Below are positions 38,157 to 47,750 of a stretch of 64,000 bases of DNA, piece by piece. The stretch is from contig CP025324.1 in NCBI GenBank assembly GCA_004014935.1, positions 1,178,001 through 1,242,000 on the forward strand, given 5' to 3'. Below the pieces are notes generated by a model. It was not told the DNA's origin. It ran no database searches and was given only the letters and a program-made list of their open reading frames with translations. The position numbers were made by a program, and so were the translations under genes. Numbering within the stretch: the first letter of the stretch is position 1; the number at the start of each line of letters is the position of its first letter. Origin of the DNA: Saccharomycopsis malanga (taxonomy: Eukaryota > Ascomycota > Saccharomycetes > Ascoideales > Saccharomycopsidaceae).

Positions 38157-39068
38157 ATGCAATTTTCAACTGCTATTCTTACCACTGTCATCTCGGTTCT
38201 TGCTTCTGCTGTTTCTGCAGAAAGACAAGTTCTTGAGCCAGTTGCCAAGAGAGACGTCACCATTCCAGATTATGCCAAAAGCTTCAAAGGTACCACTTAC
38301 ACTCCATTTGATCAAAACCACAACTGTCGTACTGCCGACCAGATCAAAACCGACATTGGCTACTTGTCCTCCTACTCTGTTTTGAGATTGTACTCCAACG
38401 ACTGTTCGGTTGTCCAGTATGCTGCTGAAGCATTCCCAGGCAAATTGATTGTTGCTGTCAACGATGTCAGTTCTCAAGACGCTATTTCCAACGAATTGTA
38501 CAGCATTGCTGCTTCCATCGGTTATGCTGGAAAGCAATTCAACGATGTGGTTGACACTGTGGTTGTTGGCAATGAATTGGTTTACAACAACTGGTTCAAG
38601 GCTTCTGATGTTGGAAAATTCCTTTCCCAAGCAAAATCCATTTTCCCTGCTTTCCCAGGTAAATGGGTTTCTGCTGACACCATCTCTTCTTACTACGGCA
38701 ATCCTGAATTGTGTGAATACAATGACTATATTGGTGTTAACAACCATCCATTCTTTGACAACCAAACTGCTGACGAGGCTGGTGACTACGTCTTGGGCCA
38801 TATCCAAGCAGTTGCTGCTTTCTGTGCTGAACATGGCCATCCAAAAGATGTCGTCACTTTGGAAACCGGCTGGCCTTGGAAGGGAAACAACTACAATGTT
38901 GCTGTCCCATCTTCTGAAAACCAAGTCACTGCTTTGACCAAGATTGCTGAAAAAGCCGGCAGTGCCAGTATCGTTTTCTCCGCCTACAACGAATTGTGGA
39001 AGGAAGACTCTGCTTGGGCTGTCGAAAAGAACTGGGGTTTCTTGGGTAATGCTCCTTCTGCTTGGTAA
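38157..39068 (+). CDS. GH17 cell-wall glucanase/transglucosylase (Scw4/Scw10/Mp65-like), paralogue 2
   Basis: 303 residues from the ATG at 38157. The signal peptide is residues 1-21 and the propeptide ends at Lys31-Arg32. The mature region begins like paralogue 1 (FKGTTYTPFDQNHNC). The catalytic acid/base is E140 in VVVGNELVYNNW and the nucleophile E236 in TLETGWPWKG. Length and domain order match paralogue 1. The DNA of residues about 180-259 is almost identical to paralogue 1, while sequence on both sides has many silent differences, which points to gene conversion. It should act on beta-1,3-glucan in the cell wall. A TATA box at 38071 and codon bias suggest strong expression. Confidence 0.9.
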   Translation: MQFSTAILTTVISVLASAVSAERQVLEPVAKRDVTIPDYAKSFKGTTYTPFDQNHNCRTADQIKTDIGYLSSYSVLRLYSNDCSVVQYAAEAFPGKLIVAVNDVSSQDAISNELYSIAASIGYAGKQFNDVVDTVVVGNELVYNNWFKASDVGKFLSQAKSIFPAFPGKWVSADTISSYYGNPELCEYNDYIGVNNHPFFDNQTADEAGDYVLGHIQAVAAFCAEHGHPKDVVTLETGWPWKGNNYNVAVPSSENQVTALTKIAEKAGSASIVFSAYNELWKEDSAWAVEKNWGFLGNAPSAW

Positions 39069-40004
39069 TTCTTTAATTATTTAGACCATTTGGTCCATTC
39101 TTCTTCGTCTATGGAAAAGGTGATCCTTTTTCTCTAGTTTTACGTTCGTTTTGCATTATTCTCCGTCTGGTGAAGCTTCTATATAATACCAATACATTGC
39201 ATTTAATTCATTTTTGATTCTGTCTTGTTCTAAGTGCTCATCAACACTACTGTGCTTTGTGTGTTTTCAACATACAAGTTTTTTGAATGGGTCAACTGTA
39301 ACTGGCTAGAACATGTCTGTAAAAACAAAATAGTGTCTAATCACAGGCTATTGTCTAAAATGGTAATCACAGGCTATAGACCACTGTGCAGACTCGTAAA
39401 GATAACGAAAATAGCAAATTTCAATGGCCTGAGTATCGTCTAGCCAATAAGAATTGGTAAATAAAATAAGGAGATCCAAGAAAGCAACTGTCAGAAGAAC
39501 AAAACATAGAATAAGAACGGTTCAACATATCAGACCATAGGACTACAAGTTTCCCACCAATGACATACTGCCTTGATAAGTTTTCTTGGTCCATACAGAT
39601 GAGTCTTCTTTTTTGATATCAACTTTTCATCTATTATCTTTTTTGTTTACTTAATTCAACGATATCCTTCAAAAGAATTTCATTCCCAAAAGCTCGGTTT
39701 TCAACTTTTTCCAACTCCTCGTAACTCTCTTCTAATAGAAATACGTCAAAAAAAAATAAAAAAAAAAAGAAATCTTACTTTACTATAGATTTCCCTCAAA
39801 TAAACCCATCTCAATACTCAATCCTTGCAAACTATATCTACTTGGCACATCTAAAACTCTATTGTTTCTCGAAACCTTATCAGGGGTTATTTATAATATA
39901 TCCGCTAAAACTACACAGTAGCAAATTTGCAGAATACCTTTGAACATCTAACGAAACATCAGCAACATTGATAAACTAATAACATTAAAACCAAAAAAGA
40001 AAAC
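39069..40004. other. Intergenic, 3' flank of GH17 paralogue 2
   Basis: T-rich 3' untranslated region, then AT-rich spacer up to the first tRNA-Ala gene. An A-rich run lies at 39749-39770. No gene or dispersed repeat seen. Confidence 0.4.
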
Positions 40005-40077
40005 TGGACGAGTTGGGAATTGAACCCAAGACCTCTCCCATGCTAAGGGAGCGCGCTACCAACTGCGCCACACGCCC
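40005..40077 (-). tRNA. tRNA-Ala (anticodon AGC), copy 1
   Basis: 73 nucleotides on the minus strand: GGGCGTGTGGCGCAGTTGGT (acceptor and A box), anticodon loop TTAGCAT, B box GGGTTCAATTCCC, ending CTCGTCC plus A. A T-rich terminator follows on the minus strand. The 5' flank CAGAAATC is shared with copy 2. Confidence 0.97.
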
Positions 40078-40533
40078 GATTTCTGATTAATTTTAACAAG
40101 TTGGGTAGCAGTGACATTACCTACTTATTCTATTTTACTTGAGAACAAAAATTCCTATGTTCCATAAAGATGTTAGTATTATTAAAGGCACTAAAGTTAC
40201 AGTTGGTATGTTCGACACAGGTTGCGTGTCTATCCTAAATAGGAACTTATTACTATATGGTTATGCAATTAAGTGTCTCAGATTGAGTCGGAAAACTCCA
40301 TCAGGCACCTAGTTTTCCTGCTGCCAAAAGTTTAGTGAACTGGGAGATATAAAAGCGTGTGTTTTCTGTAACTCTGATATATAATTGATTTGATAAAAAT
40401 TAACCAATATTATATATGATTTCGTGTAGTAAGAGTGTTCTTTAAAACTTTGCTGAAGCAATCTATTTATATATATTAGTTAGGTCTTGAGCGAGGAGAT
40501 TATATAACATGACAAATATAGTTTGGATTACTT

Positions 40534-40669
40534 ATAATAATAATAATATCTTATATTTCGAGCTTTGTACATATCAGTTTAGTATATATGCGCTATGTCT
40601 AAAGGTATTTGGTAAAACCCACTGGAAAAATCCAAGCATGTACAGGCCATTGCTAGTTGTCCACAGTCT
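40534..40669 (-). mobile_element. SINE-like element, 5' truncated, with 12-bp target duplication
   Basis: 136 bp on the minus strand: body end (ACATGCTTGGATTTTTCC), GTGGGTTTTACC, tail (TTTAGACATAGCGCATATAT) and TAA repeats at the left edge. Flanked by TTTGGATTACTT (40522-40533) and TTTGAATTACTT (40670-40681), 11 of 12 identical. It lies about 95 bp upstream of tRNA-Ala copy 2. Confidence 0.82.
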
Positions 40670-40763
40670 TTTGAATTACTTGCAATTATAACCAAATTTG
40701 AACAGGCAAGTACGACTCCTCCATACCGTAAGGTATATAATAAAATCATCGCTCCCAGAAATC

Positions 40764-40836
40764 GGGCGTGTGGCGCAGTTGGTAGCGCGCTCCCTTAGCA
40801 TGGGAGAGGTCTTGGGTTCAATTCCCAACTCGTCCA
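40764..40836 (+). tRNA. tRNA-Ala (anticodon AGC), copy 2
   Basis: 73 nucleotides identical to copy 1, on the plus strand, followed by a TTTTTT terminator. The 5' flank CCAGAAATC resembles that of copy 1. Confidence 0.97.
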
Positions 40837-41652
40837 TTTTTTATAACCTAAAGCATCTGATTACATTATTTTTTTTGAATAATGATACCTGTATGACTTA
40901 TACAAGTTTCAACTTATATAATGTTGATTTAAAGAGCGAGTGGTACTAACTAAACACAAGGAAATCAAAATTTAACCACGATCAAGATCTGCTCAATTTG
41001 TAAAAGCCTTGGCTCTACGGTCCAATTTCCGTATGTTAAAACGGTCTTTACACATTATTCACCTAAGGTATAGTCTTTCCAACATTAGTGAGCTAAGATA
41101 AAAACACTCAGGTCTATCAACAATGTCCTCATAATTTATCAGAGTTTTCAGTGACTGCACAACCACAATAATAAAAATGATCAATTTACTTTGACACACA
41201 TCCCCCCCCTCCCATAAGGTTTATTTTTTATTGTCTGTAATCCGGGCCATGAGAAAACAGTAGTTAGCTATAATGCGTGCGAATTATTACCACCAGGCAA
41301 CTTCGATGACAAGCAGCCTAATCCTGCTAAACCAGTTCTGATGACCGCTTCCAGTATCTAAAATATATATAGGCATCTGGATTTTCACTACATAGAAGTA
41401 TACATCAATAATATAATTATTGGTATATTTCACCAAGGGATATGCATACACGAACATTAATATAAGCGGTTGTGTTATTTTGTTGGATCTTCTGCCTCAA
41501 CAGTCTCGGCTACCATAACGTTTTATATAACAGGTCGCTTTAGTTGTGGGAAATAATTGCTTTAAACAAGAAAAAAAAGTTTCTCTTGCTTCTCTTTTAA
41601 TTGTCTGGTGCAAACTAGATTCCTTTTGAAGGTAGTAAAACCAAAAAAATAA
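40837..41652. other. Intergenic between tRNA genes
   Basis: AT-rich, no gene seen. A C-rich run (TCCCCCCCCTCCC) lies near 41203-41216. Confidence 0.4.
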
Positions 41653-41768
41653 TGGACGCTGTGAGATTCGAACTCACGCCTCGAATGAGACCCGATAACC
41701 CAGCTATTTCGCTGTAAGAATCAACAATTCTTGAGTCGGGCGCCTTAGACCAACTCGGCCAAACGTCC
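41653..41768 (-). tRNA. tRNA-Leu (anticodon CAA) with intron
   Basis: 116 nucleotides on the minus strand. The acceptor GGACGTT pairs approximately with AGCGTCC plus A; the A box is TGGCCGAGTTGG, the B box AGTTCGAATC, and there is a class II variable arm (TCTCATTCGAG). The anticodon stem CCCGA/TCGGG holds CTCAAGA and an intron of roughly 30-35 bases, as in S. cerevisiae tRNA-Leu(CAA). It reads UUG, the main Leu codon of this genome. Confidence 0.93.
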
Positions 41769-41868
41769 TATTTTTAAAAATTTTCTTTTTCAAGTAGGAT
41801 AGCTAGAAGCAAGACAAGCTAACATTCAATCCCATTGCTATCCAATCTGTAAAAATAAATCAGAAACT

Positions 41869-41941
41869 GGGCGTGTGGCGCAGTTGGTAGCGCGCTCCCT
41901 TAGCATGGGAGAGGTCTTGGGTTCAATTCCCAACTCGTCCA
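41869..41941 (+). tRNA. tRNA-Ala (anticodon AGC), copy 3
   Basis: 73 nucleotides identical to copies 1 and 2, followed by TTTTTTTT. The 5' flank CAGAAACT is shared with copy 4. Confidence 0.97.
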
Positions 41942-42774
41942 TTTTTTTTAAACTTGATATGATTTCTATGTGAAATTGTATCAGAAAGAGTAAAATTGAT
42001 ACAAAATTACTGAGTTTTCGAAACTCAAAAAAGTAGTTTTATTCAACCAGACTGGTTTATGGTAATCAAAGGACACATGATGAAGGCTGGACCCAACTCT
42101 CAAAAATTGTACATGAATAACTGTTGTGGATCAACGGTGTAGAGCATTTTGGTTATTCCGGTCCCTTTTTTATACAGTTGATGAGTATGAATTTGCCTCA
42201 AGAAGCTGACCAGAGGAGAAAGTATATCAGCAGGCTAACAAGAATGAAGAATTTAATTATGATAGAGCCAATGCAGCCCAATACTATTCCATAGATGGTT
42301 CTAAACATTATATAATGAACCCAGTAAAGTGAATTTTAATAATTAATAGCCCCATTCTTTGCTAAAGAGAATACTTCATGTTTTAACATATATTCTGCTT
42401 AACCATGAAACGTTCAGAGGTAATCTCTTACTTGCATTGTACATATTTTTACAACAGAATACGATTGTATAAATTTCAAGTTTATGATAACGAATACTGA
42501 TACATGTCAGCCTAGTCTTATCTGACAAGCTCTTACAATAAAACAAATATAATAGAAGTGAAAATGAATTGTTTCTAATATACTTATTATGAATAGGTCT
42601 AGTTTTCGAATTTATATTTTCTTTGGATAATTATGAGAATGAGTAAAAGCTGATCACCACGACCAACTAGTCATTTGAAAAAATTGCCACTTAACCGCCT
42701 TAAAAGAGAATTTTGGAGCCGACAATATTTTACTAATGTCTTTCACTATTCTATTTAAGTAAAAGCAAAAAAAT
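41942..42774. other. Intergenic between tRNA-Ala copies 3 and 4
   Basis: AT-rich, no gene or repeat recognised. Confidence 0.4.
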
Positions 42775-42847
42775 TGGACGAGTTGGGAATTGAACCCAAG
42801 ACCTCTCCCATGCTAAGGGAGCGCGCTACCAACTGCGCCACACGCCC
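42775..42847 (-). tRNA. tRNA-Ala (anticodon AGC), copy 4
   Basis: 73 nucleotides identical to the other three copies, minus strand, with a TTTTTTT terminator. Copies 3 and 4 face each other and share their 5' flank. Confidence 0.97.
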
Positions 42848-43194
42848 AGTTTCTGTCAATTTTTTGAAAATTCATTATAAGAAGTTAGCAGCATGGTAAA
42901 GGGGTGTATGAAACCCGCTTATATGAACTAGGCTTTTATAGCAAAAAAAATTTTCAGTCATGTGGCACGGGCGTATCATTGCAGATAGGAGCACTTTTCT
43001 TTCTCTTTTCATCTCAGCTTTCGAAAAATTTTTTCTATAAAAGATGTATATATTTAGATATATAATAAATTTAATTATTGATATATAAATTCAATAGTAG
43101 GGGTCTTGGACGTTTGTTGTTGGATAGCTACATATTGTACTAAACATTCTGAGAGCAGAGTGATAAGGAGGAAGTTAATAATCAAATTAGAATT
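42848..43194. other. Promoter region of the GIS2-like gene
   Basis: AT-rich leader with several T and A tracts. No separate feature seen. Confidence 0.4.
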
Positions 43195-43689
43195 ATGAGT
43201 TTTACTAGAACCTGTTATAAGTGCGGCGATACTGGCCATATTGCCAATGACTGTCCGCAAACCGAGAGATTGTGTTACAACTGTCACAAGCCAGGCCATA
43301 ATTCCAGTGAATGCGAAGCTCCACACACTGTGGCCGAAAAGAGCTGTTATATATGTGGAAAGACCGGCCACATCAAGAATGACTGTCCTAACAACAGTAT
43401 AAGATGTTATAACTGTAACAAGGTTGGTCACATGTCCAAGGACTGTACTTCCTCAGCTTCTTCTGGTGCCAGAAGATTCAACGACAGAGCCACTACTTGT
43501 TACAAGTGTGGAGGAATCAACCATTTTGCCAGAGACTGTCAAGCTGCTGGTGTCAAATGTTACAACTGTGGTTTGCAAGGTCACATTTCCAAAGACTGTA
43601 CTAATGCTGATGCCAAGAACGACAAGACTTGTTACAACTGCCATCAACCGGGCCATATTTCCAAGGATTGTACTGTTGCTGCTGTTTAG
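43195..43689 (+). CDS. GIS2: CCHC zinc-knuckle RNA-binding protein (Gis2/CNBP)
   Basis: 164 residues made almost entirely of seven CX2CX4HX4C zinc knuckles: CYKCGDTGHIANDC, CYNCHKPGHNSSEC, CYICGKTGHIKNDC, CYNCNKVGHMSKDC, CYKCGGINHFARDC, CYNCGLQGHISKDC and CYNCHQPGHISKDC. A basic linker lies between the fourth and fifth. Number and order match S. cerevisiae Gis2 (153 residues, seven knuckles) and vertebrate CNBP. Gis2 binds G-rich mRNA, associates with translating ribosomes and enters stress granules. The gene is cellular: knuckle number and the lack of any polymerase nearby argue against a retroelement gag fragment. It converges on FOL1. Confidence 0.95.
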   Translation: MSFTRTCYKCGDTGHIANDCPQTERLCYNCHKPGHNSSECEAPHTVAEKSCYICGKTGHIKNDCPNNSIRCYNCNKVGHMSKDCTSSASSGARRFNDRATTCYKCGGINHFARDCQAAGVKCYNCGLQGHISKDCTNADAKNDKTCYNCHQPGHISKDCTVAAV

Positions 43690-44028
43690 AGAAGGACATG
43701 TTGGAGAACGTTTGTTTCTTTTTTCTTTTCCCTTTTTTTTTTTTTTCTCAATATTTTCCTAATGCTGCTTGTTGATTTACCCCATTAGTATATCTTTCTT
43801 TTTTTCATGCTTCATATTTTATATTTTTATGTTCAAAGAATAATGGAGAAAAAGCTTTATGTTGTCAAAAGTTTGTATGGTATAGTTTGTTTTTCAGATT
43901 TGTCTTTTGTATTTAGTATACATTTTGCTTGTACACCGTTTTTATTGATGAGATTCATATATAATTTCAGCACAATGTATGCTATGAATCCTATTGGATG
44001 AATCCTGTATGGAATTATTGGGTGTTTG
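43690..44028. other. Convergent 3' region of GIS2 and FOL1
   Basis: T-rich GIS2 3' untranslated region followed by AT-rich spacer. No gene seen. Confidence 0.4.
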
Positions 44029-46611
44029 TCAAGCGATATTATTATAAATGGCGTCTCCCAAGAGGCAGATTTTCTTGATTTCTTGCACATCATGGACTCT
44101 GACAATATTAGTTTTATTTTTAATACAAGCCATAATCACACCACTAGTTCCAATGATGGTTTTTTCATTTTTGGTCAAATCCAATTCTTCCTTGGTGATT
44201 TTACTAATGAATCGTTTTCGACTTGGCCCAAGCAAAATAGGGAGGTTTTTGAAAGATAAATAGTTTGAGTCATTTGTGACTATTTTATTATTATTGATAG
44301 AATAATCGAGTCCATGGGTTTCATTGTAGGTTTTGACGTTTTCCATATTTTTGAAAAGCACCGAATAATGACGAAAGTAGTTTGAATGTCTCACAATAGT
44401 CAAGTTTTGACCCAATGTTTTAGCAAAACCAATACCAGGATCTAAAATGATTTGCCATTTCTTAACACCTGCTTTCATCGCTCTGCCAATACTTATGGCT
44501 AATTCTTTGCTTACTGCATTAATAAAATGTATTTCTTCCAAATCTTCCTCCAATTCATTAGCCAAAAGATTAACATTGACGCCTTTGTTAAACTCCACAA
44601 TATTTGTATCTTTGTTTACCGCATAGTCTGTCAACTTGGTCATGTTCTGAGGTGTTCCCCGTGTATGGTTCATGATATATGGCACTTGCAAATCTCTAAC
44701 CACTTTGTATATTTCCTCGTCATACAAACCCATACTGATATCATTAATAATGTCTGCGCCTTGGAGAATGGTTTCTCTGGCGGTTTTGCTAAAAAATGTG
44801 TCAACACTAATAAGTACAGTATTAATTTTTGGATCAGGATCAGCTCTGATCTTTCTAATCAAAGGAACGAGCATTTCAATTTCAAGATCAGCATTGGAAG
44901 CATTAATGTCCACTCCTGGTTTTGTAGATGTAGCCCCAATATCAATGATATCGGCGCCTTGATGAATGAGTTGCTTGACGTTTTGAAAGGCTGTGTTTAG
45001 ATCATAATTGACACCTCCATCTGAAAAGGAGTTTTTAGTCATATTGATAATTCCCATAATCAAGGTTTTGTCATTTTTGAAACTGAAACCCCATTTCTCA
45101 TACTTGTGAACATTAGAGAACCTTCTTGTTAATGGGATTATGGATTTGATAAGTTGTTTCTTACTGACAGCTTGTAATTCCTTACAGTGACTAGTGATGG
45201 ATCGATTGGTTACCGGATGTATGTCTTCATAGGGCTGGAGAATTTCCAAAAGAGGATCGAGAACAAACAATCTTTCAAGCATTCGAACATGTGGAATAAC
45301 TAGCGCTTCTTCAGTCTTGGATTGCTCAAGATTGTTATATATAATGTCATCATACAATATGATATCCAAATCTATGGTACGAGGCCCATTATCGAATTCC
45401 TTCACTCTGTTGAGTTTCTTGTACTCGATGTCCTTGATATAACGCAAAAGATCTATAGGAGAAAGCGTTGTTTTGATTTTGAGGGCACCGTTAATGAAAT
45501 TAGACTGGTCCAAATAATACATTGGCGCTGTTTCATATAAAGATGACGTGGCCAAGATCTCAATTTCCGTATTCAAGCAAAGCGCATCCATCATTTGATA
45601 GATATTAGCAATAAGATCGCCATGGTTTGTCCCAAACGCTAGGAAAACGGTATGGGATTTCTCATCCACAACCAGATGAAACTGTTCATTATTATGAATG
45701 ATCTGTTTGATAGGAGCCTCGACAATTGAATCAGATACTTGGTTATTGACAATCTGAAGCCCAACCTGTTCTGCATTCAAGACTGCATTTAGTTTAGAGA
45801 TTTGTAGGTGATAAACATGAAATATTCCAAATCTTTCACTTAGAAAATCTTTCACAGAAATGATCAAAGCTTCTATCGTGAGAAATTCCGTTTCCTCCAC
45901 ATAAACACTGAGAGTTTCCAAAAGTTCATTAGTAAGAAAGTCGTTGAGATTGGAGCATTTCTTCAGAATCTCATCAAGATCAAGCTTGAGATTGATGGAA
46001 ACATATTGCTTCTTCTTTCGCTCAAAATCAAAGATCCCAATCTTAGTAAGCAATTTCAACTCGTCAAAAACAATATAACCACCGTGAGACCCACTGTTCT
46101 CCACCAAAGAGAATGTTTTGCTGATTTGTAGGTTTTTCAACTTTAAATGACAATGTTTGTCATCCAAAACAAGTCTTAGGCTACGACAGAAATTAGCGTT
46201 CAAATTGGAAATCTTTTCATTCCCATTGATGAGCTGGTCACTGATAACAGCAAGAAACTCATTGCTGTCTTGGAAAGTCTGCCGGCCACTTAGATATTCA
46301 AGTATATAGTTGGACACATCTGCATAGGAAATGGAATAGTTGAGATCATCTGCCGCACCGGATTTCTGTAAAATAGAATTGTTAAGATCCAATATAACTG
46401 AAAGCTTATATGGAAGAGCAGCCTCATTGAGAACATTCCAATACGTCTTGCCAATTCTAGCACTGATCAGCAATCTATCGACGAAAATTTGATGAGACGA
46501 TAAGGGGTTGGATTGCTTAACAGATAACTGTCGCATGGTAGTAAACAGAGGTTTCGATGATAAATGAGCCAAATGAGTCGATATAAATACACTGGACCGT
46601 CTCCAGAACAT
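44029..46611 (-). CDS. FOL1: Trifunctional folate synthesis enzyme (DHNA/HPPK/DHPS)
   Basis: 860 residues from the ATG at 46611. Three activities lie in the order seen in yeast Fol1. Residues about 40-300 are two tandem FolB-type dihydroneopterin aldolase domains (HQIFVDRLLISARIG and GYIVFDELKLLTKIGIFDFE). Residues about 315-460 are hydroxymethyl-dihydropterin pyrophosphokinase (TVFLAFGTNHGD, ETAPMYYLDQSNFINGALKI, NGPRTIDLDIILYDD). Residues about 510-855 are dihydropteroate synthase (LIMGIINMTKNSFSDGG, GADIIDIGATSTKPG, ILDPGIGFAKTLGQNL, LLGPSRKRFIS). The Arg/Ser-rich start (MFWRRSSVFIS) looks like a mitochondrial presequence, as for Fol1. The sulfonamide-binding DHPS loops appear complete. 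It diverges from AVT2. Confidence 0.96.
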   Translation of the reverse strand: MFWRRSSVFISTHLAHLSSKPLFTTMRQLSVKQSNPLSSHQIFVDRLLISARIGKTYWNVLNEAALPYKLSVILDLNNSILQKSGAADDLNYSISYADVSNYILEYLSGRQTFQDSNEFLAVISDQLINGNEKISNLNANFCRSLRLVLDDKHCHLKLKNLQISKTFSLVENSGSHGGYIVFDELKLLTKIGIFDFERKKKQYVSINLKLDLDEILKKCSNLNDFLTNELLETLSVYVEETEFLTIEALIISVKDFLSERFGIFHVYHLQISKLNAVLNAEQVGLQIVNNQVSDSIVEAPIKQIIHNNEQFHLVVDEKSHTVFLAFGTNHGDLIANIYQMMDALCLNTEIEILATSSLYETAPMYYLDQSNFINGALKIKTTLSPIDLLRYIKDIEYKKLNRVKEFDNGPRTIDLDIILYDDIIYNNLEQSKTEEALVIPHVRMLERLFVLDPLLEILQPYEDIHPVTNRSITSHCKELQAVSKKQLIKSIIPLTRRFSNVHKYEKWGFSFKNDKTLIMGIINMTKNSFSDGGVNYDLNTAFQNVKQLIHQGADIIDIGATSTKPGVDINASNADLEIEMLVPLIRKIRADPDPKINTVLISVDTFFSKTARETILQGADIINDISMGLYDEEIYKVVRDLQVPYIMNHTRGTPQNMTKLTDYAVNKDTNIVEFNKGVNVNLLANELEEDLEEIHFINAVSKELAISIGRAMKAGVKKWQIILDPGIGFAKTLGQNLTIVRHSNYFRHYSVLFKNMENVKTYNETHGLDYSINNNKIVTNDSNYLSFKNLPILLGPSRKRFISKITKEELDLTKNEKTIIGTSGVIMACIKNKTNIVRVHDVQEIKKICLLGDAIYNNIA

Positions 46612-47750
46612 TTAAAAAAGAGCAAAAAAAAATATGACTCGAGGATTTGCTAGTAAAAATTTGAATAATAATTATGACCACCCAGGTAATTTAATTTTTC
46701 ACTAAGAATTTTCCTAAAAAAAGTCCCGAATTTTCACGAGTTGTACTAAAATAACCACTGATTATCTCGGCCACTATCACTAATTATTAAAGTCGTAATT
46801 TCAATGTTACGGATTATACCAGTTACACACGAATTTTACTACAAATTTGCAAAAAACTACAATATAAATAAACTGATAAACTTAAATACATGTATTGTTA
46901 TTAAACTACCTGTACCATTGTTAGTAAACGCCCAATTTGAAAATACCCATACACTATGGCAAATAAACAGTAATTCAGATAAAAATGATGAATGTTGGAT
47001 AGGAAATGTTATCAGCACATTAAGGCTCTGAGTGAGCTGAGTAAAGTATCATCATTAACTGTGTGTTGCCTGACATGTAAAACTTTACTTACACTTTCAA
47101 AAAAAAAACAAAAAAACAAAAAAACAATATAAAAACAACCACATATCATTGCTCACTAAACAATGAAAAAGAAGTATTGAAAAAATAATAGATTTATAAC
47201 TGGCCAAGTATGAAAAATTTCTCCAATATTACACTTTTTTACTCCTTATATATTCCAAGATAGTTAAGGCCGGGTAATAACGGCGGGCACGTAACATGCA
47301 TAAAAAGCATGTGTGCATAGCATAGCGATTGCATATTGACCTTCTGGCATGCATACAAATATGCATACAAATTGCAAGTAGTTGTTGGTATATAAGTAAA
47401 TATTTTAACAGTTCAGCTTGCACTTGTTTTCATGTTTTATCCTTTGTTTTTAGAGCTTGTTTCTTCGTCGGTTTGTTTATTCTTGGTAATTTTCTATTTG
47501 CAGCAAGTTCATTTTGTTAACATGTTTGCTTTCATGGGTTCAAACTTGTTAAGCAGTCTTTCTCTCTATTTGATTTCTTGGAAATTGTAAATAAATAGCG
47601 GTTTCATTACCACTTTTGAATGATTACTGGCCCATTACAACTTCCAACTCCACGTGACTCAACTTAATGAAAATGTAGAACACGTCTTGTAAGGGACATA
47701 ACTAGGTATTTAGATTACATGTAGGATGGGAATAGGTTTGGAGAGCAAGT
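46612..47750. other. Divergent promoter region of FOL1 and AVT2
   Basis: AT-rich, about 1.1 kb. It has an A-rich run with (AAAAAAAC)n at 47099-47128, an ATGCATA cluster at 47295-47372, and CACGTG at 47652. No gene seen. Confidence 0.45.

Noticed and set aside
43195-43689. CCHC zinc knuckles as a retroelement gag fragment
   Set aside because: Seven knuckles in one complete short gene match cellular Gis2/CNBP. No polymerase, protease or terminal repeats are nearby.
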